6,591 nt of DNA from Sphingomonadales bacterium. GTDB taxonomy: Bacteria > Pseudomonadota > Alphaproteobacteria > Sphingomonadales > Sphingomonadaceae. The notes beneath the pieces were generated by a model that saw only the letters and a list, made by a program, of their open reading frames with translations, was not told the origin of the DNA and ran no database searches. The stretch spans positions 3,997 to 10,587 of the forward strand of contig JAFLDC010000057.1 of NCBI GenBank assembly GCA_017302775.1, given 5' to 3'. Made by a program: the position numbers and the translations under genes. Positions 1-5,720 of this stretch are shown piece after piece (positions within the stretch are counted from its first letter, which is position 1; every line of letters begins with the position of its first letter).

Positions 1-300
1 GCGCAGGTGGCGGATTCGCTGGGCCATGTCACCGCCACGGTACAGATGGTCGAGGATCAACTGGCGGGTGGGCGCGACTGGCTGATGCGGGACCTGACCT
101 TGGCAGACTTCGAAACCTACGGCTGGCTGGCCGGAATGGTTGACCTGGTGCCCGCTGCCTTTGCCGGCAAAGACAGCGTTGCCGCCTGGCTGGCGCGCGT
201 CAAGGCGCACCCTGCGGTGCAGAACGCGCTCGCCCGCGCCACTATCGCGAATCCGGAAACATCGTGGGCGCCTGGCCCGGAAATCAACCGCTGGGGATAG
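1..300 (+). CDS. Glutathione S-transferase-like protein, C-terminal part (5' end outside window)
   Basis: The reading frame is open from the first base and ends at TAG 298-300. The visible 99 residues look like the all-helical C-terminal domain of a cytosolic glutathione S-transferase. The segment WLMRDLTLADFETYGWL carries the T-x-x-D capping box (TLAD) followed by an aromatic residue, and the helix VAAWLARVKAHPAVQNAL is typical of the last GST helices. The N-terminal thioredoxin-like domain that binds glutathione is outside the window, so the subclass and reaction cannot be assigned. GTG at 7 is very unlikely to be the start, because it would leave only half a domain. The stop lies three bases before the acyl-CoA ligase start, so the two genes are almost certainly co-transcribed and probably translationally coupled. 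A role in a glutathione-dependent step of the same catabolic pathway (conjugation, isomerisation or ether cleavage) is inference only. Confidence 0.8.
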   Translation, partial: AQVADSLGHVTATVQMVEDQLAGGRDWLMRDLTLADFETYGWLAGMVDLVPAAFAGKDSVAAWLARVKAHPAVQNALARATIANPETSWAPGPEINRWG

Positions 301-303
301 ACC

Positions 304-1869
304 ATGCGTTCGATTGACTATTTCGACCGCGGCCATGACCGTGATCCGCACCGCCTGGCAATTATCGATACCGCCAGCGGCCTTCAGCTGACCTTTGCGG
401 AGGTAAAGGCCCTGACCGAGCGGATCGCCGCGGCCCTGCAGCGCGGCGGCTTTCGGAATCAGGATTTGCTGGGGCTGTACGGCCCGAATGACGGGATGCT
501 GCTGGTCGTCCTGCTGGCGATGTGGCGCGCCAATGGCAAATGGATCCCGGTCAACACCCGCAATGCGATTGACGCCAATGCCGGCTACATCAACTATGTC
601 CGCTGCCAGTGGATGTTCTACCATTCATCCAAGGCAGACGAAGTGACACAGCTGCGCGCGTTGTGCCCGACCCTGACGCATTTCGTATGCCTTGATGGCC
701 CCTGCGGCGGCGATCCGGGGCTGGAGCAGTTCATGGCCGGGGTGACCGCGGCAGATTTCGTCGAGCCCGAATGCGACGCCTTCGGCAACATGATGGACAT
801 GGTGGGGATTTTCCCGACCGGCGGCACCACCGGGCCAAGCAAGGGCGCCAATGTCACCAACCTGGGCTGGGGCACGATGATCGAGACCGCCGCCGATGCC
901 ATGGGCGGGCGCACCGACGCACCCGTAGCGCTGGTATCGGCGCCGATCACGCATGCCGCCGGGCCGATTGCACTATCGACGCTGAGCCTGGGTGCGACCC
1001 AGGTGATCCTGCCCGGCTTCGATGCCGAGGCGGTGCTGGCCGCTATCGCACGGTACAAGATTACCCACATGTACCTGCCGCCGACCGCGCTCTATCAGCT
1101 GCTCGCCTCGCCCGAGATCGACAATCACGACTATTCCAGCCTGAAGATCTTCATTCTGGTCGGCAGCCCGTGCAGCCCGGAAAAGCTGCGTTTGGCGGTA
1201 GAGGTGTTCGGCCCGTGCATGTGCCAGTCTTACGGTCAGGTGGAATGCCCGATGATCGTCGCCTGGTTCCCGCCTGAGGACGTAGCCCGGTTTGCCCGCG
1301 ATGCACCCGAAAAGCTGGCCAGCTGCGGCAAGGTGAGCCGGTCGATCAAGGTTGCGCTGCTTGATGACGAGGGCAACCAGGTGCCGCTCGGCGAAAGCGG
1401 TGAAATCTGTGCACGCGGGGTGCTGGTTTCGCATTCCTATTTCGAAAAGCCTGAAGAAACCGCCGAGATTCGCAAGTTTGGCTGGCACCATACCGGCGAC
1501 GTCGGCAAGTTCGATGCCGAAGGTTACCTCTACATCGTCGATCGCAAGAAGGACATGGTGGTCACCGGCGGGTTCAATGTCTTCACCACCGAGGTCGAAG
1601 CCACCATCACCGAACTGGCGCAGGTGCGCGAGTGCTGCGTCTTCGGCGTACCGCATGAAAAGTGGGGCGAGCAGGTCCATGCCGTAGTCGTTGCCGATGG
1701 CATTTCGGAGGCCGAAATCATCGCTTACACCAAGCAAAAGCTGGGCGGGGTCAAGGCGCCAAAAACAGTTGCATTTATAGACTCGATTCCGCGCACGGCA
1801 GCGGGCAAGATGGACAAGAAGGCTTTGCGCGCTCCGTACTGGGGCGGGTCGGACCGGATGGTGAATTGA
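304..1869 (+). CDS. AMP-forming acyl-CoA synthetase (fatty/aromatic acid CoA ligase family)
   Basis: A 521-residue cytoplasmic enzyme of the ANL superfamily, predicted to activate a carboxylic acid with ATP and CoA to the acyl-CoA. The length is normal for the family. Visible motifs in order are: the phosphate-binding loop PTGGTTGPSKG at residues 171-181; the adenine-site motif YGQVE at 310-314, where the family usually has Thr instead of Val313; the ATP-ribose aspartate D399 in HTGD (396-399); the hinge region VDRKKDMVVTGGFNV at 412-426; and the catalytic C-terminal lysine K502 in AAGKMDKK. The start ATG is three bases after the GST stop, with a GGGGA ribosome binding site at 293-297 inside the end of the GST gene. 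The N-terminus DYFDRGHDRDPHRLAIID is typical of these ligases. The substrate is unknown; the quinoprotein dehydrogenase downstream suggests an acid derived from an alcohol. Class certain, substrate not. Confidence 0.93.
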   Translation: MRSIDYFDRGHDRDPHRLAIIDTASGLQLTFAEVKALTERIAAALQRGGFRNQDLLGLYGPNDGMLLVVLLAMWRANGKWIPVNTRNAIDANAGYINYVRCQWMFYHSSKADEVTQLRALCPTLTHFVCLDGPCGGDPGLEQFMAGVTAADFVEPECDAFGNMMDMVGIFPTGGTTGPSKGANVTNLGWGTMIETAADAMGGRTDAPVALVSAPITHAAGPIALSTLSLGATQVILPGFDAEAVLAAIARYKITHMYLPPTALYQLLASPEIDNHDYSSLKIFILVGSPCSPEKLRLAVEVFGPCMCQSYGQVECPMIVAWFPPEDVARFARDAPEKLASCGKVSRSIKVALLDDEGNQVPLGESGEICARGVLVSHSYFEKPEETAEIRKFGWHHTGDVGKFDAEGYLYIVDRKKDMVVTGGFNVFTTEVEATITELAQVRECCVFGVPHEKWGEQVHAVVVADGISEAEIIAYTKQKLGGVKAPKTVAFIDSIPRTAAGKMDKKALRAPYWGGSDRMVN

Positions 1870-1873
1870 GACA

Positions 1874-1893
1874 GAACCGGACTCAACCGGTTC
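1874..1893 (+). repeat. Intercistronic hairpin (7-bp perfect inverted repeat)
   Basis: GAACCGG (1874-1880) and CCGGTTC (1887-1893) are exact inverse complements separated by a 6-base loop. The repeat lies just after the ligase stop and before the ribosome binding site of the dehydrogenase gene. No T-run follows, so it is not a standard intrinsic terminator. It could be a processing or stabilising hairpin between cistrons or a small operator. The repeat itself is seen directly; the function is a guess. Confidence 0.5.
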
Positions 1894-1901
1894 GTCACGC
1901 A

Positions 1902-1909
1902 AGGAGAGG
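1902..1909 (+). promoter_or_regulatory. Ribosome binding site of the quinohaemoprotein dehydrogenase gene
   Basis: AGGAGAGG lies 7 bases before ATG 1917. It decides the start: the frame is open much further upstream inside the ligase gene, but only the ATG at 1917 has this strong site and is followed directly by a signal peptide. Confidence 0.85.
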
Positions 1910-1916
1910 GATAACG

Positions 1917-4010
1917 ATGCGTTGGAAAGCGCTGGCCATGGCCATGCTGTTGCCGCTGGCTGCCTGTAAGCAGCAGCCCAGTTCCGAATTGCCCGGCGCG
2001 GTAAACGCGGCGCGGATCATCAAGGCTGATCCGAACGAATGGGTCTCGTATGGCCGGACCTATGACGAGCAACGCTATTCTCCGCTCGATCAGATCAACC
2101 AGAGCAACATCAAGGATCTGGGGCTGGCCTGGTCAGCAGACCTCGATACCGCGCGCGGGCAGGAGGCGACTCCGCTGGCTATCGACGGCAAGATCTACAT
2201 CACCACAGCGTGGTCCAAGGCCAAGGCCTATGACGCGCTGACTGGCAAACTGGAGTGGGAATACGATCCCAAGGTGCCCGGCGAACGCGCCGTCGCCGCC
2301 TGCTGTGACGTAGTCAACCGCGGTATGGCCGCATGGGGCGACAAGCTATATCTCGGCACCCTCGACGGGCGCCTGGTCGCGCTCGACCGCAAGACCGGCA
2401 AGGAAGTGTGGAGCAAGGTCACACTCGATCAGTCCAAACCCTATACCATCACCGGCGCGCCGCGCGTGATCAATGGCATGGTGATCATCGGCAACGGCGG
2501 CGCGGAAATGGGCGTGCGCGGGCACCTGACCGCTTACGATGCCGACAGTGGCAAAGAACTGTGGCGGTTCTATTCGGTCCCGGACGAGCCGGGCAAGAAC
2601 GAGGCCGAGCATCTCAAAAAAGCCGAAGCCACCTGGAAGGGCGAATACTGGAAGCAGGGTGGCGGCGGCACCATGTGGGATGCCATGGCCTATGATCCCG
2701 AGCTGGATCTGCTCTACGTCGGCGTCGGCAATGGCAGCCCGTGGAACCAGCACTACCGGTCGAACGGCGAAGGCGATAACCTGTACCTCTCCTCGATCGT
2801 CGCGCTGCGGCCCAAGACCGGCGAATATGTCTGGCACTTCCAGACAACACCGGGGGAAACCTGGGACTATACCGCGACCCAGCACATCATGCTGGCCGAT
2901 CTCGATATTGGCGGCCAGAAACGCAAAGTGCTGATGCAGGCGCCCAAGAACGGGTTCTTCTTCGTGCTTGACCGAACCGACGGCAAGCTGATCAGCGCGA
3001 ACAACTATGTCCCGGTCAACTGGGCCACCGGGTTTGACCTCAAGACCGGGCGTCCGATCGAGAACCCGGATTCGCGTTACTACAAAACCGGCAAGGTTTG
3101 GCTGGGATCGCCCGGACCAATCGGGGCGCACAACTGGCACCCGATGGCCTTTGATCCCAAGCAGGGGCTGGTGTTCATCCCGGCGATCAATTCGGCCTTT
3201 CCGTTCATTCACAAGCCCGACTGGAAGGCCAACAAGCACGGCTTCAACGTCGGACTGGACCTTGCATCGGGTGCTATGCCGGCCGATCCCAAGGTTCGTG
3301 CGGGCGCCGTGGCCGCCACCACGGGCGAGCTGATCGCCTGGGATCCGGTGGCCGGCAAGGCCCGCTGGAAGATCCAGTTCAAGGGGGCGTGGAACGGCGG
3401 CATGCTGGCCACGGGTGGAAACCTGCTGTTCCAGGGCAACATGACTGGCGAATTTGCCGCTTATGACACCGCCAGCGGGAAGAAGCTGTGGGCGTTTGAC
3501 GCCCAGACCGGGGTGGTCGCACCGGCATCGACCTTTACGGTCGGCGGCCAGCAGTATGTCGCCGTTCTGGCCGGCTGGGGCGGCGCATGGCCGCTGGCCG
3601 CCGGTCTGGTCGGGGAACCGCACGGTCCGGTCAAAAACCGTTCTCGTCTGCTGGTGTTCAAGCTCGGCGGGACCGCCAAGCTTCCGCCTGCCGACCAGAC
3701 CATCACCCCGCTTGATCCGCCGGCCAGCACTGGCACGCCAGATCAGATTGCCGATGGTGCCAAGAACTTCGGCCAGTTCTGCGGCGTGTGCCACGGCGAT
3801 GCCGCGATCGGCGGCAGCGTGACCCGCGATCTGCGCCGGGCCGGGTCGTTGGGTGATCCCAAGATGTGGAACCAGATCGTGATCGGCGGGGCGCTTAGCC
3901 AGAACGGGATGATCAGCTGGAAGGAAGAGCTGAACGATACCCAGGCCGAGAACCTGCGGCTCTACGTGGTCAAGCGCGCCAACGAGGACAAGGCGCTGGG
4001 CATGAAGTGA
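1917..4010 (+). CDS. PQQ-dependent quinohaemoprotein alcohol dehydrogenase (type II-like), predicted lipoprotein
   Basis: A 697-residue exported enzyme of the methanol/ethanol quinoprotein family with a C-terminal cytochrome c domain. It oxidises an alcohol (possibly on to the acid) and passes electrons from PQQ to haem c. The N-terminus is a short lipoprotein signal: basic RWK, a hydrophobic core, and lipobox LAAC with Cys17 as lipidation site. An eight-bladed propeller fills about residues 40-590, with many tryptophan-docking repeats such as YDALTGKLEWEY, LDRKTGKEVW, YDADSGKELWRF and YDTASGKKLWAF. Key residues by family pattern are the vicinal disulfide C129-C130, metal ligands E197 and N272, W254 beside PQQ and catalytic base D317 in WDYTATQ. 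T319, where lanthanide enzymes have Asp, points to calcium. The haem motif is C622-G-V-C625-H626, with M665 in NGM as likely sixth ligand. It is the last gene of the operon, 47 bases after the ligase. The substrate is unknown; PQQ synthesis genes are not in the window. Confidence 0.95.
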   Translation: MRWKALAMAMLLPLAACKQQPSSELPGAVNAARIIKADPNEWVSYGRTYDEQRYSPLDQINQSNIKDLGLAWSADLDTARGQEATPLAIDGKIYITTAWSKAKAYDALTGKLEWEYDPKVPGERAVAACCDVVNRGMAAWGDKLYLGTLDGRLVALDRKTGKEVWSKVTLDQSKPYTITGAPRVINGMVIIGNGGAEMGVRGHLTAYDADSGKELWRFYSVPDEPGKNEAEHLKKAEATWKGEYWKQGGGGTMWDAMAYDPELDLLYVGVGNGSPWNQHYRSNGEGDNLYLSSIVALRPKTGEYVWHFQTTPGETWDYTATQHIMLADLDIGGQKRKVLMQAPKNGFFFVLDRTDGKLISANNYVPVNWATGFDLKTGRPIENPDSRYYKTGKVWLGSPGPIGAHNWHPMAFDPKQGLVFIPAINSAFPFIHKPDWKANKHGFNVGLDLASGAMPADPKVRAGAVAATTGELIAWDPVAGKARWKIQFKGAWNGGMLATGGNLLFQGNMTGEFAAYDTASGKKLWAFDAQTGVVAPASTFTVGGQQYVAVLAGWGGAWPLAAGLVGEPHGPVKNRSRLLVFKLGGTAKLPPADQTITPLDPPASTGTPDQIADGAKNFGQFCGVCHGDAAIGGSVTRDLRRAGSLGDPKMWNQIVIGGALSQNGMISWKEELNDTQAENLRLYVVKRANEDKALGMK

Positions 4011-4032
4011 GGTTGCACGCAGCCAAAAGACG

Positions 4033-4061
4033 AAGGGCGGATCGCAGGATCCGCCCTTTTT
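4033..4061 (+). terminator. Intrinsic terminator of the catabolic operon
   Basis: A perfect 11-bp stem, AAGGGCGGATC (4033-4043) and GATCCGCCCTT (4048-4058), closes a 4-base GCAG loop and runs into five T residues (4057-4061). It starts 22 bases after the dehydrogenase stop. It marks the end of the GST-ligase-dehydrogenase transcript and separates it from the transporter gene. Confidence 0.93.
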
Positions 4062-4280
4062 CGTTCTGCCCTCTGCCGCATTCAGCACCATGCACCGGTG
4101 CACACGCCGCTTGCACGGCTGAGCGCATGACAGGGGTTCGGGTCAGGCCACTGTCCGCTTCGCCGCACTAGCTGCTACAGAGCGCAGCGATCAGTCCATC
4201 CTCGACCGGTCCCTGCTGGTTGGCCTTGCCCGCAATTGCCATCGACCCTAAGCCGGGGCGACGGACGGGTGGGGGAATGC
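4062..4280. other. Non-coding spacer between terminator and transporter gene
   Basis: About 220 bases with no convincing gene on either strand. It must contain the promoter of the transporter gene, since a terminator lies upstream, but I see no strong -35/-10 pair; the best is a weak TTGCCC (4226-4231), 17 bases, TAAGCC (4249-4254), which I do not trust. It holds a perfect 12-base palindrome (4091-4102), listed separately, and an 8-base palindrome GACCGGTC (4204-4211). Confidence 0.5.
4091..4102. repeat. Perfect 12-base palindrome, possible operator
   Basis: TGCACCGGTGCA reads the same on both strands. It lies 30 bases after the terminator and 179 bases before the transporter ATG, in non-coding DNA. 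A dimeric repressor site is possible, but no matching regulator is identified and the distance to the gene is large. Confidence 0.35.
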
Positions 4281-5378
4281 ATGGTTGAAACCAAAGCGAC
4301 ACGGGGCGGACCAGTGATCGATTGGGATCGTCTGCCACACGGCGGTGACTTGTTCGGTGAATTGCACCTGGCCGAAGCTGCCCCGCCAGTGATCAAACGG
4401 CCGCCGCTGTTCCCGGGGCTCGCGCTGTGCGGGGTCGCCGCCGCCGCCGCCGCCTGGCTATCGGACCACTATGGCTTTCCCATCATTCTGCTGGGCCTGC
4501 TGGTGGGGTTGGCGCTCAACTTCGTTTCGCATGATGCGCGCACACATGCCGGGCTCGATTTCGCCTCGCGGACCTGCCTGCGCTGGGGAATCGTGGTCTT
4601 GGGCCTGCAGGTAACCTTCGCACAGATCGGTGCTGTTGGCGTGGCTCCGTTCGCCGCACTGGGCGTGGTCATGGCGGCAACCTTGCTGGCCGGGCTTGGC
4701 GGGGCACGGATCGCCGGGCAATCACGCTATGCCGGATTGCTGGCTGGCGGGGCTACCGCCATTTGCGGGGCCAGCGCCGCCCTGGCGCTATACGGCGTGA
4801 TCGGCAAGGAACGGCTCAGTCAGGCACAGTTCGCGCTGACACTGGTGGGCGTTTCGCTGGCCAGCGCATTTGCCATGACCGTCTATCCCACCCTGGCAGG
4901 ACAGCTGGGCCTGACCGATGGACAAGCCGGGTTCCTGATCGGGGCGTCGATCCACGATGTCGCGCAGGCGATCGGCGGCGGTTTTGCCTTTTCGGATCCG
5001 GCCGGGGCCCAGGCCACGATCGTCAAGCTCGCCCGGGTCGCTTTGTTGGCGCCGCTGGTCGCGCTGACCAGCCTGGCGATCGGCCCGGCCGGCGATGCTG
5101 CGGACCAGCCGATCTGGCGAAGGCTGGCCTTGCCATGGTTTATCCTGGCCTTCCTTGGCGTAGTCGCACTGGGCAGCCTGGTGCCCATTCCGGCAGAACT
5201 GACCAAGGCCGGGCTGACGCTGTCCAAGGGGCTGCTGCTGCTGGCGGTAACCGCCACGGCAATGCGCAGCAGGATGGATCTGTTGCTGGAGATGGGCTGG
5301 CGCGCGATGGTGCCCGTAGCGACAGCCAGCCTGGCAAGCTTCGTCTGCGCGCTCGCTTTCGCGGTTCTGCTGCTTTAG
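4281..5378 (+). CDS. YeiH/UPF0324-family putative sulfate exporter (multi-span inner-membrane protein)
   Basis: A 365-residue, very hydrophobic protein with roughly ten membrane segments, matching the YeiH/YadS family (Pfam Cons_hypoth698, annotated as putative sulfate exporters; function poorly proven). Visible family signatures are LRWGIVVLGLQVTF, ICGASAA at residues 161-167, GASIHDVAQAIGGG from 221, and the VKLARVALLAP segment from 248. A hydrophilic cytoplasmic stretch of about 40 residues (WDRLPHGGDLFGEL) precedes the first membrane helix. I chose ATG 4281 because GGGGGA at 4271-4276 precedes it, though only 4 bases away; in-frame GTG 4269 and TTG 4236 would give longer forms without a better site. 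Six GCC codons in a row (4437-4454) encode Ala53-58 in the first helix. The gene stands alone after a terminator, and its stop overlaps that of the convergent small gene. Family sure, transported substrate uncertain. Confidence 0.9.
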   Translation: MVETKATRGGPVIDWDRLPHGGDLFGELHLAEAAPPVIKRPPLFPGLALCGVAAAAAAWLSDHYGFPIILLGLLVGLALNFVSHDARTHAGLDFASRTCLRWGIVVLGLQVTFAQIGAVGVAPFAALGVVMAATLLAGLGGARIAGQSRYAGLLAGGATAICGASAALALYGVIGKERLSQAQFALTLVGVSLASAFAMTVYPTLAGQLGLTDGQAGFLIGASIHDVAQAIGGGFAFSDPAGAQATIVKLARVALLAPLVALTSLAIGPAGDAADQPIWRRLALPWFILAFLGVVALGSLVPIPAELTKAGLTLSKGLLLLAVTATAMRSRMDLLLEMGWRAMVPVATASLASFVCALAFAVLLL

Positions 5379-5620
5379 ATCACAAAATCGAGGACCGCCG
5401 GCATCGGCTTGCGCCGACGATTGGCCACCATGGTATCATGCAACTGGGCGATCTGGGCACTGCCGGTCTTGACGAACAGGAACGGCAGCAGGCCGTGGAT
5501 CAGGCAGGCAAACCCGCCCAGGATCATCCGCAGCCCAAAACCGCCGGCCATCGCGAGGTGCTCGCCATAGCTTTCGCCAACGCTGGCAGGGTGTTCGGTG
5601 AACAGCTTGACCGGATCCAT
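5375..5620 (-). CDS. Small single-span membrane protein, DUF6356-like
   Basis: An 81-residue protein. By recall of the pattern it matches a short conserved sphingomonad family (DUF6356): LFTEHPASVGESYGEHL at residues 6-22, then a hydrophobic stretch at about 29-50 ending HGLLPFLFV, then a basic tail ANRRRKP. No function is known for this family, and I propose none. The frame is open further upstream, but ATG 5618-5620 is the start: AGGGAGA (5628-5634, minus strand) sits 7 bases before it, and the residues upstream look like antisense of the Lrp-type gene. The hydrophobic stretch contains Arg31, Cys39 and His42, so one span or a tight re-entrant hairpin are both possible. Its stop codon overlaps that of the convergent transporter gene, and it is divergent from the Lrp-type regulator 100 bases away, which makes it a candidate target of that regulator. 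Confidence 0.82.
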   Translation of the reverse strand: MDPVKLFTEHPASVGESYGEHLAMAGGFGLRMILGGFACLIHGLLPFLFVKTGSAQIAQLHDTMVANRRRKPMPAVLDFVI

Positions 5621-5623
5621 ACG

Positions 5624-5640
5624 CAATTCTCCCTGAATTG
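5624..5640 (-). promoter_or_regulatory. Inverted repeat enclosing the ribosome binding site of the small membrane gene
   Basis: On the minus strand CAATTC and GAATTG form a perfect 6-bp inverted repeat with a 5-base AGGGA loop, which is the core of the ribosome binding site for the gene starting at 5620. In RNA this would be a small, AU-rich hairpin displaying the site in its loop; in DNA it could be an operator for a dimeric protein. The repeat is seen directly, the role is unproven. Confidence 0.4.
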
Positions 5641-5685
5641 ACGCAAGGATATCGCGGTATAACCGGAAATTCATCACCGTTTTAA

Positions 5686-5714
5686 TGGAAAAATGAGGGG
5701 AAATCGGATATATT
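5686..5714 (+). promoter_or_regulatory. Candidate promoter of the Lrp/AsnC regulator gene
   Basis: TGGAAA (5686-5691, 4 of 6 to TTGACA), a 17-base spacer and TATATT (5709-5714, 5 of 6 to TATAAT). Transcription would start near 5720-5721, at the first base of the start codon. A competing candidate is TTGACG (5638-5643) and TATAAC (5658-5663), better matched but with only a 14-base spacer. The sequence around the -10 element (GGATATATTGTCC, 5706-5718) is an imperfect AT-centred palindrome of the kind Lrp-type proteins bind, so autoregulation is plausible. Confidence 0.4.
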
Positions 5715-5720
5715 GTCCCA

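Noticed and set aside
973..1902. Minus-strand open frame of 309 codons opposite the ligase gene
   Set aside because: No domain or ribosome binding site; it lies opposite conserved ANL motifs and is explained by codon bias.
1662..1916. Upstream extension of the dehydrogenase frame inside the ligase gene
   Set aside because: The residues are an out-of-frame reading of the ligase, and the real start at 1917 has a strong ribosome binding site and a lipoprotein signal.
2346..4103. Long open frame of 585 codons on the minus strand opposite the dehydrogenase gene
   Set aside because: Antisense shadow of a GC-rich gene: the plus strand encodes a complete, motif-rich enzyme, while the minus-strand translation has no recognisable domain and would run through the terminator.
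4175..4396. Minus-strand open frame of 73 codons across the start of the transporter gene
   Set aside because: No recognisable protein and no ribosome binding site; overlaps the transporter's N-terminus.
4763..5641. Plus-strand frame of 292 codons overlapping the transporter and the small gene
   Set aside because: Out of frame with the transporter, polar and Arg/Gly-rich, with no domain; a typical GC-rich shadow.
5665..5681. GGAAA...CGTT resembling an EcfG general-stress promoter
   Set aside because: The spacing between the two boxes is 8 bases instead of about 16-18, and the first box is imperfect.
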